Below are positions 34,999 through 43,114 of a DNA stretch of 64,000 bases, piece after piece. Source of the stretch: Lacisediminihabitans sp046156175. Its GTDB lineage: Bacteria; Actinomycetota; Actinomycetes; Actinomycetales; Microbacteriaceae. Position numbers and translations under genes: made by a program. Location of the stretch: the NCBI RefSeq assembly GCF_046156175.1, contig NZ_JAYLVL010000002.1, positions 248,001-312,000 on the forward strand, given 5' to 3'. Within the stretch, counting starts at the first letter, position 1; every line of letters starts with the position of its first letter. Under the pieces are notes generated by a model that was not told the DNA's origin, did not search any database, and saw only the letters and a list, made by a program, of their open reading frames with translations.

Positions 34999-35056
34999 TT
35001 GACAGCTCCACCCGACGCAGCTAGTTTAACGATTATCGTTGTTATCGATTGTCGTT
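34999..35056 (+). promoter_or_regulatory. Promoter and operator of the DUF2975-like operon
   Basis: TTGACA (34999-35004), a 17-base spacer and TAGTTT (35022-35027) form a good vegetative promoter. Immediately after it stands the palindrome AACGATTATCGTT (35028-35040). Its half CGATTRTCGTT is repeated at 35046-35056, 16 bases further on. The position over the start of transcription suggests repression, plausibly by the HTH protein at the end of the same operon. Confidence 0.65.
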
Positions 35057-35067
35057 AGGAGAGCATC

Positions 35068-35706
35068 ATGTCGCAGGTCGACCAACTCGCAGGGAAGGGG
35101 CCGCTCGTGGCCGTGAGCCGCGCCACCGTGTGGGGATTCCTTGCCCTCGCCGTGGCCGCGGGACTTCTCGCGCTCGCCTTCGGACTGGGCGGTGTCATTG
35201 CTTCGCTGACCTCCGGAACGACACCGCTTACCCTTGCGCTCGACCACGGCCTCCCCGCAGCGGCAGATCGCGGATCCGCCTCCATCGTGAGCGGCGGCTA
35301 TGACTCAGCATCGGTTGTGGTCTCCGGTCTCAACTCTGGCACCGTCGCGCTCGCGACGATCGCGCGCATCGCCGGTGTGCTCACCCAGGCCGCGATCGCG
35401 GCATCCGTCGCCCTGCTCGCTTGGCGGCTGCTTCGCGGACGTGCGTTCCGGCGATCGCTCAGTCTCATCGTGGCGATCTCGGGTGCGATCCTGCTGATCG
35501 GTGGGCTGCTCTCCGGAGGACTCGGGCTTCTCGCGGCCTGGATGACCGCCGACCAGCTCAACGGCAGCAGCACGGTGGACGGGTTCTGGCCGATCATCGG
35601 CACCGTGGATGGAACGCCCCTGGGCATCGGCGTGTGCCTGCTGCTGGTCGGGCTCGCCTTCGAATACGGCGAGCGCCTGCAGCGCGACACCGAGGGGCTC
35701 GTCTGA
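35068..35706 (+). CDS. DUF2975-like membrane protein, copy 1
   Basis: A 212-residue protein with about four membrane helices (around residues 20-45, 95-117, 130-160 and 183-198). The C-terminus GLAFEYGERLQRDTEGLV matches the ending seen in DUF2975 proteins. Such proteins are commonly encoded next to a small Cro/CI-type HTH protein, as here. The next gene is a diverged second copy, translationally coupled through TGATG. The function is unknown. Confidence 0.78.
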   Translation: MSQVDQLAGKGPLVAVSRATVWGFLALAVAAGLLALAFGLGGVIASLTSGTTPLTLALDHGLPAAADRGSASIVSGGYDSASVVVSGLNSGTVALATIARIAGVLTQAAIAASVALLAWRLLRGRAFRRSLSLIVAISGAILLIGGLLSGGLGLLAAWMTADQLNGSSTVDGFWPIIGTVDGTPLGIGVCLLLVGLAFEYGERLQRDTEGLV

Positions 35707-35709
35707 TGG
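35677..35709 (+). repeat. Direct repeat at a gene junction, copy 1
   Basis: The 33 bases starting CTGCAGCGCGACACCGAGG recur at 36402-36434 with two mismatches. Both copies end with the stop/start overlap TGATGG, marking the scar of a tandem gene duplication. Confidence 0.85.
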
Positions 35710-36431
35710 CTCGCGACACGCTCGTCCCACGCAAGCCCTTGCTCCTTCGTGTGATCTATTGGGTCGCGGCACTCGAGGCTGTGCTCGGCACCCTTTTCAC
35801 GCTCCTGTCTGCCGGAGTCGACCTGTTCGCACAAACAGTTGCTGTGGCAATGCCCGTGCAGTCGTTCTGGCCCGATCTGAAGCCGTCGGTGCGACTCGAC
35901 CCCGCACCCTTGGCACGTGTTACTGGTGGGGGCTTCGAAATGGCCAACGTCAGCCTCACCGGAATCGGGCTGGACGCACGGATCTGGCTTGCCGCCGCCC
36001 AACTGTTCCAGGGCACGATGGCCGTCGCAATCGGGGTCGCCGTCGCGGTGCTGGCCGCACGATTGCTCCGTGGTGATCCATTTGGGCGGGTCCTCTCTAA
36101 GACGGCCTTCGGCACCGCCACCACGATCGGCGTCGGTGGCATCCTCTGGCAGGTCTGCAGTGGCGTCGGGGGTCTCCTCGTCTCTGCGCAGGTGCTCAGG
36201 GTCACCGGGTGGAGTATCGACAACAGGGATCTTGCGCACGACACCCTGAACGAAATCGGCTGGCCACTTCCGGCCCAGGGTCTGTCGATCGAATTCTGGC
36301 CGATCGGCGCAGCGCTTGCGATCGTGGCCATCGGGATCGCTTTTCGTTACGGCGAGACCCTTCAGGCGGATGCAGAGCGGCTGCGACGGCAGAAACTAGC
36401 GCTGCAGCGCGACACCGAGGGACTCATCTGA
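35706..36431 (+). CDS. DUF2975-like membrane protein, copy 2
   Basis: A 241-residue membrane protein with about four helices. The topology and C-terminus match the first copy (GIAFRYGETLQ... then LQRDTEGLI), but there is an insert of about 15 residues (AERLRRQKLA) before the end. The start overlaps the preceding stop by one base, and the stop overlaps the HTH gene start by one base. Most of the protein has diverged from copy 1, whereas the 3' ends are nearly identical in DNA. Confidence 0.78.
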   Translation: MARDTLVPRKPLLLRVIYWVAALEAVLGTLFTLLSAGVDLFAQTVAVAMPVQSFWPDLKPSVRLDPAPLARVTGGGFEMANVSLTGIGLDARIWLAAAQLFQGTMAVAIGVAVAVLAARLLRGDPFGRVLSKTAFGTATTIGVGGILWQVCSGVGGLLVSAQVLRVTGWSIDNRDLAHDTLNEIGWPLPAQGLSIEFWPIGAALAIVAIGIAFRYGETLQADAERLRRQKLALQRDTEGLI

Positions 36432-36434
36432 TGG
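36402..36434 (+). repeat. Direct repeat at a gene junction, copy 2
   Basis: Second copy of the 33-base block found at 35677-35709 (two mismatches), again covering the end of a DUF2975-like gene and the start of the following gene. Confidence 0.85.
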
Positions 36435-36643
36435 AGGAGGAGACCGGAGTGCACTGCCGGCTCGACGAGTTGCTGGAGGCTCGAGGGATGACGCTGACGA
36501 GACTCAGTGAGCTGGTCGGGTTGAGCATCGTGAACCTGTCCGTGCTGAAGAACGATCGGGCCCGCGCCATCCGCTTTTCCACGCTCGCCGCCATCTGCAG
36601 CGCGCTGGAGTGCGAGGTAGGGGAGCTGCTCGTCGTGACGTAA
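36431..36643 (+). CDS. Small Cro/CI-type HTH regulator (YozG-like)
   Basis: A 70-residue protein that is almost entirely one helix-turn-helix domain: LDELLEARGMTLTRLSELVG, then LSIVNLSVLKNDRARAIRF, ending CSALECEVGELL. This HTH_26 group is typically paired with DUF2975 membrane proteins. It is translationally coupled to the second of these. It is the likely ligand of the CGATTRTCGTT repeats in the operon promoter. Confidence 0.88.
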   Translation: MEEETGVHCRLDELLEARGMTLTRLSELVGLSIVNLSVLKNDRARAIRFSTLAAICSALECEVGELLVVT

Positions 36644-36650
36644 CAACTGA

Positions 36651-36728
36651 AACGCAGGAGATTCGCCACAAAGCACCGCTACTCGCGGCAATGGGGCTCC
36701 CATTCGGTGGCAGATCTCCTGCGTTTTT
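36651..36728 (+). terminator. Branched, highly structured terminator-like element
   Basis: An outer 12-bp stem AACGCAGGAGAT/ATCTCCTGCGTT (36651-36662, 36714-36725) is closed inside by GCCAC/GTGGC (36665-36669, 36707-36711). Within it are two hairpins, CCGC/GCGG (36676-36688) and AATGGG/CCCATT (36690-36704). All pairs are perfect. A run of five T residues overlaps the 3' end. It follows the HTH gene stop by seven bases, so it can end that operon. The branching is unusual for a simple terminator and suggests a structured RNA or a small mobile palindrome. Confidence 0.7.
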
Positions 36729-36776
36729 GAACTCGTGAAAGCAGTGCACCCCCGCAAGTTTGCAGTTTGCGATGTT

Positions 36777-36791
36777 TTGCAGAGTGTGCAA
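36777..36791. promoter_or_regulatory. Operator candidate for the TetR regulator
   Basis: TTGCA-GAGTG-TGCAA is a perfect inverted repeat ending ten bases before the TetR start. Further TTTGC repeats lie just upstream. TetR proteins bind such palindromes at their own promoters. Confidence 0.5.
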
Positions 36792-36801
36792 GAATGCATT
36801 C

Positions 36802-37431
36802 ATGAACGAAATAGCTGACGTCGGGATCCGCGAGCGCAAGCGCGCCGCGACCTTCCGCACGATCTACGCGGCGGCGGCAGAGCTCGCCCTCGAAGTCGGG
36901 CTCGAGCACGCGACAGTCGACGCCATCAGCGACCGGGCAAACGTGTCCTCCCGCACCTTCTTCAACTACTTCGCGTCGAAAGAGGATGCCGTGCTCGGCA
37001 TCGATTCCGGCGAGGTCAGCGAAGAGGCGATCGCCCACCTGTCGGACAACCGCACCGACGATGTGCTGCACGACGTGGCATCGCTCGTGTACTCGGTGAT
37101 CGTGGACTCGACCATCGTCGACGAATCGGGAGACCTGCGCCGGCGCGTGCTCGAGAAGTACCCGCAGCTGCTCACCCGCCAGATCATGCGGGTGAGTGCG
37201 ATGGAAGACCGTCTCGGCCTTGTCGTCGGCGACTGGCTCAGCACCGAACCGAAATTCGCGAGCTACACACCGGAGGAACGACTGGAGGCTGCGCAGATCC
37301 TGCTCAGCGTCTGCCTCGCGGCGATGCGCGTCGCAATGAAGAAATGGCCGCGCGACACCTCGAGCGACCCACACGAGAACTACACCCGGGCAGTCGACCT
37401 GCTCCGCACAGTACTGGAGAGAGTTTCATGA
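36802..37431 (+). CDS. TetR-family transcriptional regulator
   Basis: A 209-residue regulator. The N-terminal HTH is TVDAISDRANVSSRTFFNYFASKEDAVL; the key recognition part SSRTFFNYF lies at about residues 46-54. The C-terminal domain is the ligand-binding helical part, with no close family match. Its stop overlaps the start of the MFS exporter gene (ATGA), so it very likely represses that exporter and itself. ATG 36802 is used because it precedes the conserved domain closely and the palindrome lies just upstream. Confidence 0.92.
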   Translation: MNEIADVGIRERKRAATFRTIYAAAAELALEVGLEHATVDAISDRANVSSRTFFNYFASKEDAVLGIDSGEVSEEAIAHLSDNRTDDVLHDVASLVYSVIVDSTIVDESGDLRRRVLEKYPQLLTRQIMRVSAMEDRLGLVVGDWLSTEPKFASYTPEERLEAAQILLSVCLAAMRVAMKKWPRDTSSDPHENYTRAVDLLRTVLERVS

Positions 37432-39056
37432 CAACCACCACGGTCACCCCGACCGCCAAACGCAACGTACTGCTGGTCTTCGCCGGCCTCATGGTCGCGA
37501 TGCTGCTGGCATCCCTCGACCAGACCATCTTCTCCACCGCGCTGCCGACGATCGTCGGCCAGCTCGACGGCGTGAGCCACATGCTCTGGGTGACCACGGC
37601 CTACATCCTGGCCTCCACGATCGTGATGCCGGTCTACGGAAAGCTCGGAGACCTGATCGGGCGCAAGTCGCTCTTCATCATCGCCATCGCGCTCTTCCTC
37701 GCCGGATCCGTCGTCGGCGGCCTCGCCGACTCGATGACGGCCCTCATCGTCGGTCGCGCCATCCAGGGCCTCGGTGGTGGTGGACTCATGATCCTCGCCC
37801 AGGCGATCATCGCGGATGTCGTGCCGGCCCGCGAGCGCGGCAAGTACTCCGGGATCATGGGCGCGGTCTTCGCCGTCTCCTCGGTCGCCGGCCCGCTGCT
37901 GGGCGGATTCTTCACCGACGGGCCCGGCTGGCGCTGGGCGTTCTGGATGAACATCCCCCTCGGTGCGGTCGCCATCGCCTCCGCCGTGTTCTTCCTCAAG
38001 CTGCCGAAGGGCACGACCCGCAACCCGAAGATCGACTACGCCGGGATGTCGGTACTCGCCCTCGCGGCCACCTGCCTTGTGTTGTTCACCACCTGGGGAG
38101 GCAACACCTACGACTGGAACTCGCCCATCATCATCGGCCTCATCGCCGGCACCGTCGTCGCGGCCGTGGCCTTCGTGCTGATCGAGCGTCGGGCCACTGA
38201 GCCGGTGATCCCGTTGCACCTGTTCAAGAACCGCAACTTCAACCTGACCACCGCCGCCGGGCTCATCACCGGTGTCGCGATGTTCGGAGCCCTCGCCTAC
38301 ATGCCAACCTACCTGCAGATGGTGACCGGCGTCGGCGCGACGCAGGCCGGCTTCCTGATGATCCCGATGATGGGCGCGTTGCTCCTGTCCTCCATCGTCT
38401 CCGGCCAGATCGTGTCGAAGACCGGACGGTACAAGGCGATCCCGATCATCGGCACCGTGCTGGTCGCCGTGGGGTTGACGCTCCTCTCGACCCTGCTGGC
38501 CACCACGGCCGTGTGGATCATCTGTGTTTACCTCGCGATCATGGGACTCGGGCTCGGCATGAGCATGCAGATCCTGATCCTGGTGGTGCAGAACTCGTTC
38601 CCGGTCGCACAGGTCGGCACCGCGACCGCGTCGAACAACTTCTTCCGCCAGATCGGTTCGTCCCTCGGGTCGGCCATCGTGGGAAGCCTCTTCGTGTCCC
38701 GCCTCACGGCGAGCCTCGCCGAGAACCTCCCGGCGGGAGCGGCGGGAGGATCGGGTACCGACTCGCTGACCCCGGCGGTTGTCAATGCGCTGCCTCAGGG
38801 CATCCGCAACATCATCGTCGGCGCCTACAACGAGTCGCTCGCGCCGATCTTCCTCTACCTGGTGCCACTCGTGCTGGTCGCCGCGGTGCTCCTCGCGTTC
38901 GTGCAGGAGAAGCCGCTGGCCACCACGATCGACCGCGGCGAGACGGGAACGGATGCCTCCGGCACGCCGGTTTCCGACGTCGCGAGTGCGCCCGCTGGCC
39001 CGGCCTCGATGCGGGTGCCGGTGCTCGCCAACACGTCGGCCGCGTCGACCGCCTAA
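37428..39056 (+). CDS. MFS multidrug exporter of the DHA2 (14-helix, EmrB/QacA) family
   Basis: A 542-residue membrane protein with about 14 helices. The first helix contains LDQTIFSTALPTIVGQL (motif D1 of DHA2 exporters), and the loop GKLGDLIGRKSLF is motif A. Motif C is seen in FAVSSVAGPLLGGFF. It should export drugs or toxic compounds using the proton gradient. It is coupled to the TetR gene, and a strong hairpin follows. The C-terminal about 45 residues are hydrophilic. Confidence 0.93.
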   Translation: MTTTTVTPTAKRNVLLVFAGLMVAMLLASLDQTIFSTALPTIVGQLDGVSHMLWVTTAYILASTIVMPVYGKLGDLIGRKSLFIIAIALFLAGSVVGGLADSMTALIVGRAIQGLGGGGLMILAQAIIADVVPARERGKYSGIMGAVFAVSSVAGPLLGGFFTDGPGWRWAFWMNIPLGAVAIASAVFFLKLPKGTTRNPKIDYAGMSVLALAATCLVLFTTWGGNTYDWNSPIIIGLIAGTVVAAVAFVLIERRATEPVIPLHLFKNRNFNLTTAAGLITGVAMFGALAYMPTYLQMVTGVGATQAGFLMIPMMGALLLSSIVSGQIVSKTGRYKAIPIIGTVLVAVGLTLLSTLLATTAVWIICVYLAIMGLGLGMSMQILILVVQNSFPVAQVGTATASNNFFRQIGSSLGSAIVGSLFVSRLTASLAENLPAGAAGGSGTDSLTPAVVNALPQGIRNIIVGAYNESLAPIFLYLVPLVLVAAVLLAFVQEKPLATTIDRGETGTDASGTPVSDVASAPAGPASMRVPVLANTSAASTA

Positions 39057-39072
39057 CGAGGCGATCGAAATC

Positions 39073-39107
39073 GAATGGCCCGGATGCTTCGTGAACCCGG
39101 GCCATTC
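39073..39107 (+). terminator. Terminator of the TetR/MFS operon
   Basis: GAATGGCCCGG and CCGGGCCATTC form a perfect 11-bp stem with a 13-base loop, 16 bases after the exporter stop. There is no clear T-run. Confidence 0.6.
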
Positions 39108-39187
39108 GGCGTCGGGCCTCCGGACGAACGCCCGCCTGCTCCCATCGAGCCGCCGCCAAGCTGAACTGACCCGCGTAGCATTTCGCC

Positions 39188-40180
39188 ATGAGCAACCTCG
39201 AAAAGCATCCGGCTGAGCTGCTCGAGGATCCGGCACCCCCGTCGTCGAGAGCCGTCGAAATCTTCGAGCCTCGGGATGTTCCCCTCGGCGGACCCCGCGC
39301 GATGTCCGTGCGCCGCACTCTCCCGCAGCGCCGCAAGTCGCTCATCGGCGCCTGGTGCTTCGTGGACCACTACGGTCCGGATGTCGTGGCGGAGACCACC
39401 GGGATGGTCGTGCCGCCCCATCCGCACACCGGCCTGCAGACCGTGAGCTGGCTCTTCGCCGGAGTGCAGGGCAACGGCGAGATCGAGCACCGGGACAGCA
39501 TCGGCAGCCACGCGCTCGTGCGGCCGGGCGAGCTCAACCTGATGACGGCCGGGCACGGCATCGCCCACTCCGAGGTGTCGACGGCCGCCACTGCCCTTCT
39601 GCATGGTGCCCAGCTCTGGATCGCGCTGCCGGATGACAGCCGCGACCACGCACCATTCTTCGAGCACTTCGCACCGTCGCCGGTCGACTTCGACGGCGCC
39701 ACCGTGCGGGTCTTCATCGGGTCACTGGTGGGGCAGCACTCCCCCGCCACCGTCTTCAGCGGGCTGGTCGGCGCCCAGCTCGACCTCCCCGCCGGAGCAT
39801 CCCTCGCCCTCCCGGTCGATCCGCGCTTCGAACACGCGGTGCTCGTGGATGCCGGCGACCTGCGGCTCGATGGCGAGCCGGTGCCCGTGTCACATCTCGG
39901 TGCCGTCGGCGTCGGCCGCGACATCCTGCACCTGGAGGCCGGCGACGCGCCCGCTCGCCTGCTGCTCATCGGGGGCGAACCCCTCGGTGAGAGCATCGTG
40001 ATGTGGTGGAACTTCATCGGCCGCAGCCACGAGGAGATCGTGGCGTTCCGTGCTGACTGGCAGGCGGATGTCGTGGCGGGCGCGGACGACGCAGGTCGAT
40101 TCGGCAGCGTGCGCGGCTATGCGGGCAGCCCGCTGCCGGCGCCGGAGCTTCCGAACGTGCGGCTCAGGGCTCGCGAGTAG
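39188..40180 (+). CDS. Pirin-family protein
   Basis: A 330-residue bicupin. The N-terminal cupin shows the metal-site residues in PHPHTGLQTVSWLF, EIEHRDSIGS and MTAGHGIAHSE. The C-terminal cupin is complete (LLLIGGEPLGE, FIGRSHEEI). Bacterial pirins are reported as quercetin-dioxygenase-like or as interaction proteins; the role here is not predictable. It stands alone and converges with a small membrane-protein gene, with a 17-base overlap of the coding ends. Confidence 0.9.
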   Translation: MSNLEKHPAELLEDPAPPSSRAVEIFEPRDVPLGGPRAMSVRRTLPQRRKSLIGAWCFVDHYGPDVVAETTGMVVPPHPHTGLQTVSWLFAGVQGNGEIEHRDSIGSHALVRPGELNLMTAGHGIAHSEVSTAATALLHGAQLWIALPDDSRDHAPFFEHFAPSPVDFDGATVRVFIGSLVGQHSPATVFSGLVGAQLDLPAGASLALPVDPRFEHAVLVDAGDLRLDGEPVPVSHLGAVGVGRDILHLEAGDAPARLLLIGGEPLGESIVMWWNFIGRSHEEIVAFRADWQADVVAGADDAGRFGSVRGYAGSPLPAPELPNVRLRARE

Positions 40181-40367
40181 CCGAGCTGGGAGCGGCCGCG
40201 TTCTCGGCATCGAAGCGGGCTCGTTCCTCGGCTTCGATCTCGGCGTAGACCTTGCGTTCCGTGCGGTCCGCGCGGAAGATCGAGCGCATCACGAGCCAGA
40301 AGATCAGCCCGAGCAGGATCGTCGGGATCAACGAGTACGCGGCGTTGGCCCAGAAGTTTTGGATCAC
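40164..40367 (-). CDS. Small membrane protein
   Basis: A 67-residue protein with one N-terminal helix (AAYSLIPTILLGLIFWLVM) and a charged C-terminal tail (DRTERKVYAEIEAEERARF). No known function. It follows the lysS unit in the same direction and is a credible small gene, because the composition changes sharply from hydrophobic to charged as in real single-pass proteins. Confidence 0.65.
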   Translation of the reverse strand: MIQNFWANAAYSLIPTILLGLIFWLVMRSIFRADRTERKVYAEIEAEERARFDAENAAAPSSATREP

Positions 40368-40400
40368 GTGAACAGGATACGTCGTGAGGCTGGGCGAACG

Positions 40401-40529
40401 TCAGCCATGCTGCATGATGCCGATGACGCCCTGGATGATGGAGTAGACCCCGACCCCGGCGACACCGATCCAGAGCATCAGGCGCGTGCGCGAGGGCTTC
40501 TTCGGATCCGTGGGCTCGAGGGAACTCAT
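40401..40529 (-). CDS. 42-residue membrane protein coupled to lysS
   Basis: The protein has a charged start (SSLEPTDPKKPSRTR) followed by one membrane helix (LMLWIGVAGVGVYSIIQGVIG). The start overlaps the lysS stop by one base (TGATG), which supports real translation. The function is unknown. Confidence 0.55.
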   Translation of the reverse strand: MSSLEPTDPKKPSRTRLMLWIGVAGVGVYSIIQGVIGIMQHG

Positions 40530-42028
40530 CACTTGACCAAGGGGAAGAGGATGGTCTCGCGCACACCGAGGCCCGAAAGAGCCATGAGCAGGCGATCGAC
40601 TCCCATGCCCATGCCCCCGGAGGGCGGCATCCCGTATTCGAGGGCGCGAAGGAACTCCTCGTCGAGACGCATCGCCTCGGGATCGCCCGCGGCCGCGAGC
40701 TTCGCCTGCTCGACGAAGCGTTCGCGCTGGATCACGGGATCGACCAGTTCGGAGTAGCCGGTCGCCAGCTCGAAGCCGCGCACGTAGAGGTCCCACTTCT
40801 CGACCAGGCCGGCCTCGGTGCGGTGATCGCGCACCAGCGGGGAGGTGTCTACCGGGAAATCCATCACGAACGTCGGCCGCGTGAGGCCCGGCTTCACGAA
40901 GTGCTCCCACAGCTCCTCGATGTACTTGCCGGGGGTGGGCTGGCCCACCTCGACGCCCACGCTGTCGGCGTAGCCGCGCAGCTCGTCGAGCGGGGTGTGG
41001 GCCGTGATCTGCCAGCCGGAAGCCGCGTTGAGCGAGTCGAGCATGGAGATGCGGTCCCACTCCCCGCCGAAGTCGTACTCGGACCCGTCGGCCAGCGTCA
41101 CGACCAGGCTGTCGCCGATCGAGAGTGCGGCTTTCTGGATCATCTCCTGGGTGAGATCCGCCATCTGGTTGTAGTCGCCGTAGGCCTGGTAGGCCTCCAC
41201 CATCGCGAACTCGGGCGAGTGCGTGGAGTCAGCGCCCTCGTTGCGGAAGTTGCGGTTGATCTCGAACACCCGCTCGATGCCGCCGACGACGGCCCTCTTG
41301 AGGAACAGCTCCGGCGCGATGCGCAGGAAGAGTTCCGTGTCGAAGGCATTGCTGTGGGTGACGAAGGGTCGGGCGGATGCTCCGCCGTGCATGGTCTGGA
41401 GCATCGGGGTCTCGACCTCGATGTAGCCATGGTCGGCGAAGGTCTTGCGCAGCGAGGCGACGGATGCCGAGCGGTCGCGCACCATTCGGCGCGCACCCTC
41501 CCGGGCGATCAGGTCGAGGTACCGGGCGCGCACACGGGTCTCCTCATTGAGCTCAACGTGGAGATTGGGGAGGGGGCGCAACGTCTTCGCCGCGATCTTC
41601 CAGTCCTTCACCAGGATGCTCAGTTCGCCCCGGCGGCTGGAGATCACTTCACCCGAGACGAAGAGGTGATCGCCGAGATCGACGAGGTCCTTCCACTCGG
41701 CGAGCGAATCCTCGCCCACCTCGGCGAGGGAGACCATGGCCTGGATGCGGGATCCGTCGCCGGACTGCAACGACGCGAAGCACAGCTTGCCCGTGTTGCG
41801 GAGGTGGACCACACGGCCGGCGAGACCGACGGTGACGCCGGTGGCGGCATCCGTTTCCAGGTTCTCGTACTCGGCGCGCACCGCCGGGATGGTGGTGGTG
41901 ATCGGCAGCCCGACGGGGTAGGCCTCTGCCCCGGAGGCGATGAGGCGGTCGCGCTTACCGAGGCGCACCCGGGTCTGCTCGGACAGCTCCTCTTCAGAGA
42001 GTTCGGGTGCGGCGGTCTGGTCGGTCAT
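40529..42028 (-). CDS. lysS: Lysyl-tRNA synthetase, class II
   Basis: A 499-residue enzyme. The N-terminal OB-fold anticodon-binding domain covers about residues 60-165. Class II motif 2 is FEINRNFRNEGADSTHSPEF and motif 3 is GMGMGVDRLLM near the C-terminus. It charges tRNA-Lys. It follows panC in the same direction after a 176-bp gap of GC-rich, low-complexity sequence that holds no gene. Confidence 0.97.
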   Translation of the reverse strand: MTDQTAAPELSEEELSEQTRVRLGKRDRLIASGAEAYPVGLPITTTIPAVRAEYENLETDAATGVTVGLAGRVVHLRNTGKLCFASLQSGDGSRIQAMVSLAEVGEDSLAEWKDLVDLGDHLFVSGEVISSRRGELSILVKDWKIAAKTLRPLPNLHVELNEETRVRARYLDLIAREGARRMVRDRSASVASLRKTFADHGYIEVETPMLQTMHGGASARPFVTHSNAFDTELFLRIAPELFLKRAVVGGIERVFEINRNFRNEGADSTHSPEFAMVEAYQAYGDYNQMADLTQEMIQKAALSIGDSLVVTLADGSEYDFGGEWDRISMLDSLNAASGWQITAHTPLDELRGYADSVGVEVGQPTPGKYIEELWEHFVKPGLTRPTFVMDFPVDTSPLVRDHRTEAGLVEKWDLYVRGFELATGYSELVDPVIQRERFVEQAKLAAAGDPEAMRLDEEFLRALEYGMPPSGGMGMGVDRLLMALSGLGVRETILFPLVK

Positions 42029-42204
42029 GCGTGTGCTCCTGAGGGTTGCGGCTCGACGAGTTTACCGGCGCCGCTCGGCCGCCGTGCCGCCGGGCCGCCG
42101 GGCCGCGGGTCTGCCGCCGGTATCCCGGGCCATCGCGGACACTCCGGGCCGGCGTGCCGACCCGCTCGGTCCGCGCTGGCCCGTCGAACGAGCAGGCGCG
42201 AGGC

Positions 42205-43068
42205 TCAGGAGTGGACGCCCGTGAGGAAGATCTCCTCGTTGTCGATCAGTCGCGTGGTGCCGACCCGGGCCGCGACGAGCACGACGGCCCGCCCCTGGTA
42301 GCCGTCGTCGACGGGGAGGAAGGTGCCCGGGTCCACGATCACGAGATAGTCGAGCTCGACGAGATGCTCCCCCATCAGCACCGATTGAGCGGCGGCGAGC
42401 ACAGCGTCGATACCGCGATCGGCGGATGACTCGGCCGCCTCGAGCGCGAGGGAGAGACCCCGCGCGGCACGCTTCTCCTTCGCGTCGAGGAACCGGTTGC
42501 GGCTCGACAGGGCGAGACCGTCGTCCTCGCGCACGGTCGGCACGACGTCGACCTCGATGGGGAGGTCGAGATCGATGATCATGCGCTTCACGAGGAAGAC
42601 CTGCTGGGCATCCTTCTGGCCGAACAGGACCACGTCGGGCCGGGCGATGTTCAGCAGCTTGGAGACCACGGTGAGCACGCCGTCGAAGTGGCCGGCCCGG
42701 GTGCGGCCCTCATAGAGCGAACCGATGCGGCCAGCGGTGACGCGGGTGTCGCTCGCGCCGCTCGGGTACATCTCAGTGACGGGCGGGGCGAAGACCGCAG
42801 CGATACCGAACGGTTCCAGCTGCGCGAGATCGTCCGGCAGGGTGCGCGGGTAGCGGTCGATGTCTTCGCTCGGGCCGAACTGCAACGGATTGATGAAGAT
42901 CGAGACGATCACGACGTCGGCGATCGTGGATGCCCGGTGAACGAGCGCGAGATGACCGGCGTGGAGTGCGCCCATCGTGGGCACGAGGGCGATGCGCTTG
43001 CCCGCGGCGCGAGCCTCCGCGGTGATGGTGCGCAGCTCGGAAATGGTCTCGGCTACGGCGATGGGCAT
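42205..43068 (-). CDS. panC: Pantothenate synthetase
   Basis: A 287-residue enzyme with the nucleotide-binding VPTMGALHAGHLALV, the FINPLQFGPSEDIDRYPR segment and LFGQKDAQQVFLVKRM plus LSSRNRFL. It joins pantoate and beta-alanine using ATP, the last step to pantothenate. It lies downstream of a ketopantoate-reductase-like Rossmann gene in the same direction, consistent with a shared pathway. Confidence 0.96.
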   Translation of the reverse strand: MPIAVAETISELRTITAEARAAGKRIALVPTMGALHAGHLALVHRASTIADVVIVSIFINPLQFGPSEDIDRYPRTLPDDLAQLEPFGIAAVFAPPVTEMYPSGASDTRVTAGRIGSLYEGRTRAGHFDGVLTVVSKLLNIARPDVVLFGQKDAQQVFLVKRMIIDLDLPIEVDVVPTVREDDGLALSSRNRFLDAKEKRAARGLSLALEAAESSADRGIDAVLAAAQSVLMGEHLVELDYLVIVDPGTFLPVDDGYQGRAVVLVAARVGTTRLIDNEEIFLTGVHS

Positions 43069-43114
43069 CCCTCGATGCTAGTGCCCCTCGACAGCCTCGC
43101 CACGAGGACGGCGC

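Noticed and set aside
37380..39236. Long minus-strand frame opposite the MFS exporter
   Set aside because: Antisense to a 14-helix exporter; Asp/Arg/Gly-rich product with no domain.
42029..42204. Possible small gene or riboswitch between panC and lysS
   Set aside because: The gap is GC-rich with repeated CCGCCGGG-like blocks but has no start context, no T-box features and no coding pattern.
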